DNA from: Bradyrhizobium nivariense
GTDB taxonomy: Bacteria; Pseudomonadota; Alphaproteobacteria; Rhizobiales; Xanthobacteraceae
DNA: 64,000 nucleotides
Direction: 5' to 3'
Assembly: GCF_029846715.1 (NCBI RefSeq)
Contig: NZ_JARVWW010000005.1
Location: 124,001 to 188,000, forward strand
Shown here: in pieces, positions 50,007 to 58,531 of the stretch
Position numbering within the stretch: position 1 is the first letter of the stretch
Layout: each line of letters starts with the position of its first letter
The notes under the pieces: model-generated
The model's database searches: none
Seen by the model: only the letters and a program-made list of their open reading frames with translations
What the model was told of the DNA's origin: nothing
Made by a program: the position numbers and the translations under genes

Positions 50007-52115
50007 ATGTTGCAGGCAGAGGGCTCCGCAGAGCCCGTCAAGGTCGAGTTCGACAATTTCGAGCACGGTTTCCCGGAAGGTTTCGGTCCGGGCTGGTGGG
50101 GGCATCTCGCCTATTGGATCGGCATCGCGTTCGCCACCTTCCAGCTCTACGTTGCCGCCTTCAACTATCTGCCGAGCCAGGTGGTGCGCGGCGTCCATGT
50201 CGGCTTCCTCGTGCTTCTCACCTTCGGCCTGATCGCCAACTTCACCGCGAAGAGCGATGTCGGCCGCGCGCTCGGCTGGCTGATCGGCGGCGCCGGTTTC
50301 TTCTGCGGGCTCTATCAGTGGATCTTCTACGCGGACTTGATCGCGCGTGACGGCGATCCGACGCGCCTCGACCTCGCCGTCGGCACGCTGCTCGCGGTGC
50401 TGATCTTCGAGGGCACGCGGCGCCTGATGGGCGCGGCGCTGCCGCTGATGTGCGGCGCCTGCCTCGTCTACTGGTTCTTCGGACAATACCTGCCGTCGCC
50501 GCTCAACCATCGCGGCTATGATTTCGACCAGATCGTCACGCATCTGTCGTTCGGCACCGAAGGCTTCTACGGCGTGCCGATCTACGTCTCGGCGACCTAC
50601 ATTTTCCTGTTCATCCTGTTCGGCTCGTTCCTGGAGCGCGCCGGCATGATCCAGCTTTTCACCGACGTTTCTCTTGGGTTATTCGGCAGGACCCGCGGCG
50701 GCCCGGCCAAGGTCGCGGTGTTCGCCTCGGGCATGATGGGCACGATCTCCGGCTCCGGCGTCGCCAACGTCGTCACCGTTGGCCAGTTCACCATTCCGCT
50801 GATGATCAGGTTCGGCTATCGCCGCGCGTTTGCGGCCGGCGTCGAGGCGACGGCCTCGATGGGCGGACAGATCATGCCGCCGGTGATGGGGGCGGTCGCC
50901 TTCATCATGGCGGAGACGCTCGGCGTGCAATATTCGGAAATCGTCAAGGCGGCGGCTATCCCCGCGATGCTCTATTTCGCCTCCGCGTTCTGGATGGTGC
51001 ATCTGGAAGCCGGCAAGCACGGCCTCGTCGGCATGAAGCGCTCCGAGATTCCGAGCGCGTGGAAGGCGCTGGTGACGCGCTGGTATCTCGTGCTGCCGCT
51101 CGCGGCGCTGGTCTACATGCTGTTCGAAGGTTTTACGCCGCTCTATGCCGGCAGCATGGGCCTCGCGCTGACGGTGACGCTGATCCTGGGCGCCAGCATC
51201 ACGGCCGGCGCCTCCTCGATGGTGATCCGCAGCATCTTCTGGATCGGGCTCGCGCTCGTCGTTGCCGCGCTGTCGCGTGACGGCCTTCAGATCGTGCCGG
51301 TCGCAACCGTCGTCGTCGGACTGATCGTGATCACGGCGTTCGTGCGTGGCGGCTTTGCTGCGTTGCGCGCCTGCCGCGATGCGCTGGCCGAAAGCGCGAA
51401 ATCCGCCATCACCGTCGGCATGGCCTGCGCCATCGTCGGCGTCATCATCGGCATGATGTCGCAGACCGGCGTCGGCACCATCTTCGGCGGCTGGGTGATC
51501 GGGCTGGGCGAGAAGAGCCTGTTCCTGGCGCTGATCATGACCATGCTATTGTCGATCCTGCTCGGCACCGGCATCCCGACCATCCCGACCTACATCATCA
51601 CCGCGGCGCTCGCAGCACCTGCGCTGGCGAAACTCGGCGTGCCCTTGATCGCGAGCCACATGTTCGCGTTCTATTACGGCATCATGGCCGACCTCTCGCC
51701 GCCGGTGGCGCTGGCGGCGCTTGCGGCGGCACCGATCGCGAAGGAGAATCCGGACAAGATCGGCTGGGAGGCGATGCGCATCGCGCTCGCCGGCTACGTC
51801 ATTCCCTTCATCTTCGTCTATTCGCCCGCCTTGATGCTGCAGGCCGGCGATCCCATGGCGGCCAAGCTCGGCTTCTACGGCGCGGTGGCGCTGGCGACCT
51901 TCAAGGCGCTGGTGGCGATCGCGCTGTTCGGCATGGTCGCGATCGGCTTCCTGTTCACGCGACTGACACTGCTCGAACGCGTGATCGCGCTGGGCGCCGC
52001 GCTGTGCCTGCTCGGCGACTTCCCGTTCAGCGACACCGCCGGCTTCGTGCTCGCCGCCGCGCTTCTGCTGTGGCAGTGGCGGCAGCGTCCGCCGGCAATG
52101 GTCGAGGCGGTGTGA
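50007..52115 (+). CDS. TAXI-type TRAP transporter fused permease
   Basis: 702 residues from ATG 50007. DctQ-like and DctM-like parts are fused in one chain of about 17-19 helices. N-terminal small-subunit region to about 180 (WWGHLAYWIGIAFATFQLYV). The large-subunit region has GSFLERAGMIQLFTDVSLGL, GMMGTISGSGVANVVTVGQF and GTGIPTIPTYIITAALAAPA. A frame open upstream to 49890 is not used; no ribosome site is clear. GTGTGA overlap links it to the DUF1850 gene. Confidence 0.95.
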   Translation: MLQAEGSAEPVKVEFDNFEHGFPEGFGPGWWGHLAYWIGIAFATFQLYVAAFNYLPSQVVRGVHVGFLVLLTFGLIANFTAKSDVGRALGWLIGGAGFFCGLYQWIFYADLIARDGDPTRLDLAVGTLLAVLIFEGTRRLMGAALPLMCGACLVYWFFGQYLPSPLNHRGYDFDQIVTHLSFGTEGFYGVPIYVSATYIFLFILFGSFLERAGMIQLFTDVSLGLFGRTRGGPAKVAVFASGMMGTISGSGVANVVTVGQFTIPLMIRFGYRRAFAAGVEATASMGGQIMPPVMGAVAFIMAETLGVQYSEIVKAAAIPAMLYFASAFWMVHLEAGKHGLVGMKRSEIPSAWKALVTRWYLVLPLAALVYMLFEGFTPLYAGSMGLALTVTLILGASITAGASSMVIRSIFWIGLALVVAALSRDGLQIVPVATVVVGLIVITAFVRGGFAALRACRDALAESAKSAITVGMACAIVGVIIGMMSQTGVGTIFGGWVIGLGEKSLFLALIMTMLLSILLGTGIPTIPTYIITAALAAPALAKLGVPLIASHMFAFYYGIMADLSPPVALAALAAAPIAKENPDKIGWEAMRIALAGYVIPFIFVYSPALMLQAGDPMAAKLGFYGAVALATFKALVAIALFGMVAIGFLFTRLTLLERVIALGAALCLLGDFPFSDTAGFVLAAALLLWQWRQRPPAMVEAV

Positions 52116-52489
52116 GCCTCTGCTTCGCCACAGCCTCAGGCGTGAAGGCGCTGGCGCTGTCCGCCTTCACGCTGGTGTGGACGCATTCGATCGCCAAGGT
52201 CGACTGGCAGGAGGACTGGCGCGTCACCCCCGCCGGCCTCGAACTCGTGCAAGCGCGCGTCAAGGGCACCGGCCCCGGCATGGAGCCGCCGCCCGAGGCG
52301 CGACTCGTCGACGGCTGGTTTCAATGGAGGCCTGCGCGCGCGCCGATGCCGGAGGTGGTGCTGGGCAATTCGGGCGCGGCTGGGGAATGGCGGCTATGCC
52401 ACGACGGCGCGTGCCAGACGCTGTCCGAGATTGTCGGGCATCCGATCGGTGCTAACGTCACCACGATGAAAATTTGCGACGATCCGTAG
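52112..52489 (+). CDS. DUF1850 protein, TAXI transporter accessory
   Basis: 125 residues from GTG 52112, overlapping the permease stop by 4 bases (GTGA). LALSAFTLVWTHSIAKVDWQ is the characteristic DUF1850 strand (F.L.WTHSV.K..W.E.W), then GLELVQARVKGTGPGMEPPP and LCHDGACQTL. DUF1850 genes sit with TAXI permeases in many bacteria, and the protein is thought to be exported or membrane-linked; its exact part in transport is unknown. The stop codon is shared with the left end of a palindromic repeat. Confidence 0.88.
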   Translation: MSLCFATASGVKALALSAFTLVWTHSIAKVDWQEDWRVTPAGLELVQARVKGTGPGMEPPPEARLVDGWFQWRPARAPMPEVVLGNSGAAGEWRLCHDGACQTLSEIVGHPIGANVTTMKICDDP

Positions 52490-52554
52490 CCCGGATGAGC
52501 GAAGCGACATCCGGGAGCGGCGGCCCCGGATGTCGCTACGCTCATCCGGGCTAC
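52486..52554. repeat. Palindromic repeat family A, copy 2
   Basis: GTAGCCCGGATGAGCG at the left, CGCTCATCCGGGCTAC (with one extra base) at the right, inner GACATCCGGG/CCCCGGATGTC. Shorter relative of 4718-4804. Its first bases supply the TAG stop of the DUF1850 gene. Confidence 0.88.
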
Positions 52555-52577
52555 AAGAACAATAAGGGAGACACGCG

Positions 52578-53384
52578 ATGGATCGGCTCAAGGGCAAGGT
52601 TGCGATGGTGGTGGGCGCCGGCTCGATCGGACCCGGTTGGGGCAACGGCAAGGCCACCGCGGCGACCTTTGCGCGCGAGGGTGCGCAGGTGTTTTGCGTC
52701 GATCGCAACGGCGCGGCGGCCGAGGAGACCGCGAAGATCATTACGGACGAAGGCGGCAAGGCGACGGCGTTCACCGCCGACGTCTCGCGCGCGAGCGAGG
52801 TCGAGGCGATGGTCGCGGCGTGCCTGAAGGCCTACGGCCGCATCGACGTCCTCGACAACAATGTCGGCATCGCCGAGATGGGCAGCGTGGTCGAGGTCAC
52901 CGAGGAGAGCTGGGATCGCGTCTTCAGCGTCAACCTCAAGAGCGCCTATTTCGCCATGAAGCACGTCATCCCCGTGATGGTGAAGCAGGGCGGGGGCTCG
53001 ATCATCAACATCTCCTCGATCGCCTCGATCCGTCACATGGGCATTTCCTACGTCACTTACGGCACCTCGAAAGCCGCAATGAACCAGATGACACGTACCA
53101 CCGCGATCGAGTTCGCGCGCCACCATGTGCGCGTCAACGCGATCCTGCCCGGTCTGATGAAGACGCCGATGGTCGAACATTCCGCAGGTCTCGCCGCCAG
53201 CTACGCCAAGGGCGACGTCGAAGCGATGTGGCGCGCGCGCGATGCGCAAGTGCCGATGGGCCACATGGGCGACGCCTTCGACGTCGCAAACGCCGCGCTG
53301 TTCCTGGCGTCGGACGAAGCGAAATATGTGACCGGGATCGAACTGGTGGTGGACGGCGGGATCACGTGCAAGGCGGGGGCGTAG
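52578..53384 (+). CDS. SDR-family oxidoreductase
   Basis: 268 residues. Cofactor loop AMVVGAGSIGPGWGNGKATA (a variant TGxxxGxG in which the usual TG is VG), DRNGAAAEETAK, LDNNVGIAEMGSV, catalytic Ser in NISSIASIRHMG and Tyr/Lys in YGTSKAAMN, then C-terminal YVTGIELVVDGG. 3-ketoacyl reductase/glucose-dehydrogenase-like classical SDR, substrate unknown. AAGGGAG 6 bases before ATG 52578. Confidence 0.92.
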   Translation: MDRLKGKVAMVVGAGSIGPGWGNGKATAATFAREGAQVFCVDRNGAAAEETAKIITDEGGKATAFTADVSRASEVEAMVAACLKAYGRIDVLDNNVGIAEMGSVVEVTEESWDRVFSVNLKSAYFAMKHVIPVMVKQGGGSIINISSIASIRHMGISYVTYGTSKAAMNQMTRTTAIEFARHHVRVNAILPGLMKTPMVEHSAGLAASYAKGDVEAMWRARDAQVPMGHMGDAFDVANAALFLASDEAKYVTGIELVVDGGITCKAGA

Positions 53385-53404
53385 GCGCTGCTCCATATTC
53401 CGCC

Positions 53405-53545
53405 GTCGTCCTGGACAAGCGAGCGCTTGGCAACGCGTAGCGTTGTCCGATAGCGAGCGCTGATCCAGGACCCATTACCACAGGAAGAAGTTTGGCGAAG
53501 GCTGGTGGCTCCAGCTTAATGGGTCCTGGCTTTCGCCAGGACGAC
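53405..53545. repeat. Palindromic repeat family D, copy 2
   Basis: GTCGTCCTGGACAAGCGAGC at the left and GGGTCCTGGCTTTCGCCAGG then ACGAC at the right, with TCCAGGACCCATTA/TTAATGGGTCCTGG as inner arms. Between convergent genes, like the copy at 14675-14809. Confidence 0.8.
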
Positions 53546-53552
53546 CTGAGAC

Positions 53553-54323
53553 TTACTGCGCCAGCGCGAAAATCCCGCCGGCAAACGAATGCCACACCGT
53601 CGTTTCGCTGATCGGCCAGTTCAGCACCTTCACCGCCAGCATCGCGAGCGTGCCGTAGATGTAGACCGGATGCACCCGGCCTTCGGTGCGCCAGTCGCGC
53701 ACCATGGCGACGACCAGCAGCAGCGAAGCGACCACTGCGGGCGCGATGGTGACGGGTACCGGCGGCGGTCCGGGCGGTCCCGGAGGCGCGAGGAGGGTGA
53801 GAAACCAGCGCGCGATCGCGGCATCGAGGATCGAGACCGCGGCGAGCAGCATCAGGCGTTTGTGAATCTCGGGCTTTCGCGTGTTGATGATCGCGAGCAC
53901 GAACACCACTGCAAAGAACGCGATCCCGCTCATCGGCACGATCGAGAAGGCGATGCCGGCCTCTTTCTGGCCGAGTGCGGCGGAATGCTGCATCACATGC
54001 ACGGAGGCGAGGAAACCGAAGATCGTCATCGCGGTCGCGAGCGAGACGCCGGCGATGCCGAGCGAACGGTGATTGACCACGCGACCCGAGGCCGCGAGCC
54101 AGGTCTGGATCACAAAATAGAGAGACCAGGTGAAGAACAAGAGACCGTGGAAATGAATGACGGGACTTGCGGACAACGTCCGTTGCGCGAGCGGCACAAA
54201 ATAGGTCGGTGCGAAGCCGAGAAAAGCGGTGGCCGCGCAGGCCAGGGCCATGTGGAGATAAAAATATCGTGCGGGCGACGCATCTCGCGCGCGCACACGA
54301 CGGTCGTCGATAAGGGTCGTCAT
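53553..54323 (-). CDS. Integral membrane protein, unknown function
   Basis: 256 residues, about seven helices. A histidine pair in the second helix region (SASPVIHFHGLLFFTWSLYF) and HRSLGIAGVSLATAMTIFGF suggest a heme-binding or DUF2306-like cytochrome-type membrane fold, but I cannot name a family with confidence. A Pro/Gly loop (LAPPGPPGPPPVPV) precedes helix 6. Single gene. Confidence 0.75.
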   Translation of the reverse strand: MTTLIDDRRVRARDASPARYFYLHMALACAATAFLGFAPTYFVPLAQRTLSASPVIHFHGLLFFTWSLYFVIQTWLAASGRVVNHRSLGIAGVSLATAMTIFGFLASVHVMQHSAALGQKEAGIAFSIVPMSGIAFFAVVFVLAIINTRKPEIHKRLMLLAAVSILDAAIARWFLTLLAPPGPPGPPPVPVTIAPAVVASLLLVVAMVRDWRTEGRVHPVYIYGTLAMLAVKVLNWPISETTVWHSFAGGIFALAQ

Positions 54324-54401
54324 GAGGGATGAGTCTGGAGAGGCGGCGTTTGGTTCAAAGCCCTAGCCACCTGTGGAGGGCGTTGTCGGGGATGACGAGA
54401 T

Positions 54402-55946
54402 CTAACCCCCCACGCTCAATTCTGCGCGATCGAGCTCTTCCTCGATCCGATGGAACGCATCGTCGCCGATCACCTCGGTGGCGCGGAGATCGAAGATCGA
54501 TTTTCGCGCGGCCTCGATGGCGCGGCGGCGCAGGGGATCGGCGGGCAATTCGCCGTTGGCGATGCCGCCGTTCGGATCGTCGTCCGCCTGCATCAGGATG
54601 GCGCGATATTCGAGTCGCAGGATTTCAGCCTCCTCGGATGGATCGTCCTCGACTGCATCGAGCGCCGCGCGATAGGCGACGGCGCGGGCGCGCGCGACCT
54701 CCACGCCGACGGGATCGTCGTCCTTGAGGTCGAACGCCAGGATCAGCGGCCGCAGCGTCAGGCCCTGCACGACCAGCGTGCCGAGCACGACCGCAAACGC
54801 CGAGAAGACGATGAAGTCGCGATAGGGAAAGTTCTCCGGCAGGGCAAAGGCGGTCGCGAGCGTGACGAGACCGCGCATGCCGCACCAGGAGACGATGAGG
54901 CCGCCCTTGGGCGAGGCGACCTGCTTAGGATCCTTCGGGTGATAGACCCCGTGCGCGATCAGCGCGCGCAGCGTCGTGCGGTAGAACGTGATCCATGCCA
55001 GCCGCACCAGGATCACCGTGAGCAGGATCCAGGCCGCGGCCACGCAATATTCCCAGCGCACGTCCGCATCGAGCCGCGTCCAGATCGGCCGCATCTGCAT
55101 GCCGATCAGCATGAAGGCGAGCACGTTGAGCACGAACACCATGGTCTCCCACACCGCATAGGACGGCACCCGCAGCCGCGCCGGCATGCGCGCCCCCGCC
55201 GTGCGCGCGATGGTGATGGCGTAGACCACGATGGTGAGGATGCCCGAGAGGCCGAGATGCTCGGCGGCAATCCAGACCATGAAGGTGGTGGCAAACTGCA
55301 CGATGATCGCGCTCGGCGCTTCCTTCACCCGTTCCAAGAACAGCGGGATGATGCGGCCTGCGACGAGTCCCGCGACGACGCTGCCGACCAGCGCCAGCGC
55401 CATGGTCGGCGCGACCTGGCTCCATGCCAGATGCTCGGTGGCGATCGCGCCGACCGCGATGCGATAGATCAAGAGCGCGGTCGCGTCGTTGAGCAGGCTC
55501 TCGCCTTCCAGGACCTTCACCATGCGGTGAGGCAGCTTGACCTGGCTCAGGATCGCGACCGCGGCTGCCGCATCCGGCGGGGCCACGATGGCGCCGAGCG
55601 CAACCGCGGCGGCCCAGGGCATGTCCGGCATCAGCCGGTGCGCGACGTAGGCCACGCCGGCCGTGGTCAGGCCGACGGCGGCGACGACCAGGGTGGAGAC
55701 TGGAACCCAATTGTTGCGGAGATCGCGTAGCGAAGTATCGAAGGCGGCATCGAGCAGGACCGGTGCGACAAAAAGAGCCAATGCCAGGTCGGGCTCCAGC
55801 GCCCAGGACGGGCTCGACGGCACGAAGGCGATCAGCGCGCCGCCGATCGCGAGAAAGGTCGGGTAAGGGACCTTGATCCGCCGCGCCAGCGCCGATAATG
55901 CAACGGCGCCGAGCAGAAGCACGATGATCCATTCGAATGTCGACAC
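54402..55946 (-). CDS. Na+/H+ antiporter (CPA1/NhaP type)
   Basis: 514 residues from GTG 55946 (GGGGA 5 bases upstream; GTG 55979 adds 11 residues). About 12 helices: STFEWIIVLLLGAVALSALA, LFVAPVLLDAAFDTSLRDLR, then GAIVAPPDAAAAVAIL with the transport Asp and ESLLNDATALLIYRIA, both CPA1 hallmarks. The C-terminal cytoplasmic tail (about 100 residues, charged) is typical of NhaP/YjcE-type members. Exchanges protons with Na+ or K+ for pH and salt balance. Confidence 0.93.
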   Translation of the reverse strand: MSTFEWIIVLLLGAVALSALARRIKVPYPTFLAIGGALIAFVPSSPSWALEPDLALALFVAPVLLDAAFDTSLRDLRNNWVPVSTLVVAAVGLTTAGVAYVAHRLMPDMPWAAAVALGAIVAPPDAAAAVAILSQVKLPHRMVKVLEGESLLNDATALLIYRIAVGAIATEHLAWSQVAPTMALALVGSVVAGLVAGRIIPLFLERVKEAPSAIIVQFATTFMVWIAAEHLGLSGILTIVVYAITIARTAGARMPARLRVPSYAVWETMVFVLNVLAFMLIGMQMRPIWTRLDADVRWEYCVAAAWILLTVILVRLAWITFYRTTLRALIAHGVYHPKDPKQVASPKGGLIVSWCGMRGLVTLATAFALPENFPYRDFIVFSAFAVVLGTLVVQGLTLRPLILAFDLKDDDPVGVEVARARAVAYRAALDAVEDDPSEEAEILRLEYRAILMQADDDPNGGIANGELPADPLRRRAIEAARKSIFDLRATEVIGDDAFHRIEEELDRAELSVGG

Positions 55947-56024
55947 GTTGATCCCCGAAACCGATTTGAGCGGCGCCACAGGCTAGCACCAATCCGGACG
56001 TATGATGGATGGTGTGGCCCCAAG

Positions 56025-56070
56025 GCAAGAATGAAGGCAAGACCGAAGGCAAGACTGAAGGCAGGATAAG
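56025..56070 (+). repeat. 12-base tandem repeat upstream of a TPR gene
   Basis: GCAAGAATGAAG, GCAAGACCGAAG, GCAAGACTGAAG, then a shortened GCAGGATAAG. It lies between the divergent antiporter and TPR genes and could affect promoter spacing. Confidence 0.75.
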
Positions 56071-56094
56071 GCAGACTTTCCGACTGTGACGAGC

Positions 56095-56856
56095 ATGCGT
56101 TCTTTTCTCATTCAGTTCTCCGGCGCCGGGCTGTTTTGCGCGCTCTCGCTTGCCGTGGCCCGGGCCGCGACCGGCGGAGAGCCGGTTGCGGTGCCGCAGG
56201 TCGACGTCGCGCCATGCCTCGCGGCTGCCGCGGCCGACGACATCGACAAGGCGGCCACGGCCTGTGCGGCCGTGATCGACAACGAGAAGACGGCGAAGGA
56301 GGACATGGTCAAGGCGCTGATCGCGCGCGGCGTGCTTTATGCGCGGCACGACCAGGTCGACCGCGCGATCGCCGACGACAGCCGGGCCCTGCAGCTCGAT
56401 CCCACGCTCGCCGACCTCTTCAATGCGCGGGGCGAGCTGTGGCTGAGGAAGGGCGACAAGCCCAAGGCGGTGCAGGATTTCGGCTCGGCATTGAAGATTG
56501 ATCCGAACCACGCGAAGGCCAAGGTCAATCACAAAGCGATGGCGCGCGAGATCGAGCGGATCGGCGCGCAGATGGCGGTCGCAGGCAAGCCCAGCTTCAA
56601 TTGCAAGGGTGCGCGCCGCCCCGTCGAGAAGGCGATCTGCACCGACCGCGAGCTCGCCGATCTCGACCGCGAGGTCTTTGCCGCCAACGCGCGCGTGGTG
56701 CGCGAAGCCCGCAATGTGGGCGAAGCGAAGACGCTTCAGCGCGAGCAGGACGATTTCATCGCCCGCCGCAATGCCGGGTTCGGCCGGCCCGGATATGATT
56801 TGAAGAAGGCGATGCAGGAGCGCTTGCTGCGGCTGAACGGGGTGGATGGGTACTGA
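56095..56856 (+). CDS. Exported TPR protein with LprI-like C-terminal domain (paralogue 1)
   Basis: 253 residues from ATG 56095 (GTG 56086 possible). Signal peptide MRSFLIQFSGAGLFCALSLA, cleaved near ARAA. Two to three TPRs at about 70-150 (LYARHDQVDRAIADDSRALQ, NARGELWLRKGDKPKAVQDF). The C-terminal domain FNCKGARRPVEKAICTDREL, ADLDREVFAANARVV and FIARRNAGFGRPGYDLKKAM is the DUF1311/LprI (lysozyme inhibitor-like) type. Periplasmic. A longer paralogue lies 133 bases downstream. Confidence 0.82.
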   Translation: MRSFLIQFSGAGLFCALSLAVARAATGGEPVAVPQVDVAPCLAAAAADDIDKAATACAAVIDNEKTAKEDMVKALIARGVLYARHDQVDRAIADDSRALQLDPTLADLFNARGELWLRKGDKPKAVQDFGSALKIDPNHAKAKVNHKAMAREIERIGAQMAVAGKPSFNCKGARRPVEKAICTDRELADLDREVFAANARVVREARNVGEAKTLQREQDDFIARRNAGFGRPGYDLKKAMQERLLRLNGVDGY

Positions 56857-56989
56857 CGCTCTTCGGCTCTCCCCGCGCGAGCGGCGAGGGAGTGCAGGCG
56901 GCGATCCGTCCCTCGCAGGGCCTATGGCTTGAACCCCGCGCCCTCTCGCAGCGACAACGGTTAAAACCCGACGTCACGGAGCCTACGCC

Positions 56990-58387
56990 ATGTGCGGTAC
57001 GCGTCCTTCCGCGCCAACCTCGCCGTTTGCCAATATCCCGCTGCGCGCTCTGCTGCTCGGCGCTGTGATGAGCCTTGTCCTTGCAACCCCGGCCTCGGCC
57101 GGCGGCGGACCCGGCGTCGATTGCGTGATGGCGAGCAAGGCCGCTCCGGCCGAGTTGATCCCGGCCTGCAGCGCCATCATCAACCAGGCCTCAAATCCAT
57201 CCTCCGATCGCGCCGCCGCACTGCTGGTGCGCGCTGACGCCAATGCGCGGACTTCGGGCGGTCTCACACAGGCGCTGCGGGATATCGACCGCGCCATCGC
57301 GCTGGAGGGCAGGAATGCAAAAGCGTGGCGCCTGCGCGGCGATCTCCTGCGCGAGGCCGGCGGCGATCTCAACCGCGCCGCGGCGGACCTCAGCAAGGCC
57401 ATCGAGCTCGATCCGCAGGATGCGGAGTCTTACGAGCTGCGCGGCGTGGTCTACACCAACCAGCGCCGGCTCGACCGCGCGCTCGCCGATTACGACCAGG
57501 CGATCAAGCTGAAGCCTGACGATGCGCAGGCCTGGTCCGACCGCGGCGTGACCTATTATCTCGGCGGCGACAACGAGAAGGCGATCCGCGATCTCAGCGA
57601 GGCGTTGTGGCTCGATCCGAACCGGCCGCGCAGCTACACCAATCGTGGCGCCGCCTACAAGAAGCTCGGCCAGCTCGACAAGTCGGTTGCCGACGATGGT
57701 GAGGCGATCAGGCTCGATCCGAAGGTGCCCGAATATTACGACAATCGCGGCCTGTCGCTGGCCGCGATGGGCGAGTACGACAAGGCGATCGCCGATTACG
57801 ACCAGGCGCTGCGGCTGGCGCCGCGGCCGAATTTCTTCTCCAACCGCGGCGATTCCTATCAGTTCAAGGGCGAGCTTGGTGCTGCGCTCAGCGACTATGA
57901 ATCCGCGCTGAAGCTCGATCCGAATTTCGCGCAGACCTACAACAACCGCGCCGTGCTCTACAAGAAAATGGGCGAGCGCCGGAAGGCGCTGGCCGATTAC
58001 GAGACCGCGCTCAAGCTCGATCCCGGCAACGACAATGCGGCCAGCGGTCGCCGCACCATGATCGCCGAGATCGCGAAATTCGGCGGCGAGCCGCTGCGGC
58101 CGCTCGCGGCGAATTCCCGCAATGCCCCGTCGTTCGATTGTGCCACTGCGAAGCGCGAGGTCGAGAAGGTGATTTGTGCCGATCCGCAGTTGGGCGTGCT
58201 CGACCGCCAGATCGCCGAGACCTATGAGCGCGTGTTGAAGGCTTCGAAAGGGCGCTCGGCCGGCGACCTCCGCCGTACCCAGCGCGACTTCCTCGTCACC
58301 CGCAATACCAGCTTCGGCCGCCCGGGCTATGATCTCAGGAAGGTCATGCAGGAGCGGCTACAGCGGCTGAATGCGATGGATAGCTGA
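56990..58387 (+). CDS. Exported TPR protein with LprI-like C-terminal domain (paralogue 2)
   Basis: 465 residues. Hydrophobic N-terminus ALLLGAVMSLVLATPASAGG acts as signal peptide. Seven to eight TPRs with regular units such as AWSDRGVTYYLGGDNEKAIR, SYTNRGAAYKKLGQLDKSVA and TYNNRAVLYKKMGERRKALA, then the LprI-like end FDCATAKREVEKVICADPQL and FGRPGYDLRKVMQERLQRLN. The shared C-terminus with the upstream gene shows a tandem duplication followed by repeat-number change. A periplasmic scaffold with a possible lysozyme-inhibitor-like part is inferred. Confidence 0.87.
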   Translation: MCGTRPSAPTSPFANIPLRALLLGAVMSLVLATPASAGGGPGVDCVMASKAAPAELIPACSAIINQASNPSSDRAAALLVRADANARTSGGLTQALRDIDRAIALEGRNAKAWRLRGDLLREAGGDLNRAAADLSKAIELDPQDAESYELRGVVYTNQRRLDRALADYDQAIKLKPDDAQAWSDRGVTYYLGGDNEKAIRDLSEALWLDPNRPRSYTNRGAAYKKLGQLDKSVADDGEAIRLDPKVPEYYDNRGLSLAAMGEYDKAIADYDQALRLAPRPNFFSNRGDSYQFKGELGAALSDYESALKLDPNFAQTYNNRAVLYKKMGERRKALADYETALKLDPGNDNAASGRRTMIAEIAKFGGEPLRPLAANSRNAPSFDCATAKREVEKVICADPQLGVLDRQIAETYERVLKASKGRSAGDLRRTQRDFLVTRNTSFGRPGYDLRKVMQERLQRLNAMDS

Positions 58388-58531
58388 GCACCGTTCTTTC
58401 AGCTTGAACCGCGGCCCGTTCCCGGGAAAATAGCCCCCAAACAAGGCCGGTACTTGATCCCTGTCATGGCGCGACGTTTGTCCTGCCACAAGGTCAAGGC
58501 CAGGCGAAATAATGGGAACGGGAGCGCGGGA

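Noticed and set aside
54450..55730. 426-codon frame antisense to the Na+/H+ antiporter
   Set aside because: Low-complexity Asp/Arg/His sequence, no hydrophobic or catalytic pattern; the antiporter on the other strand is certain.
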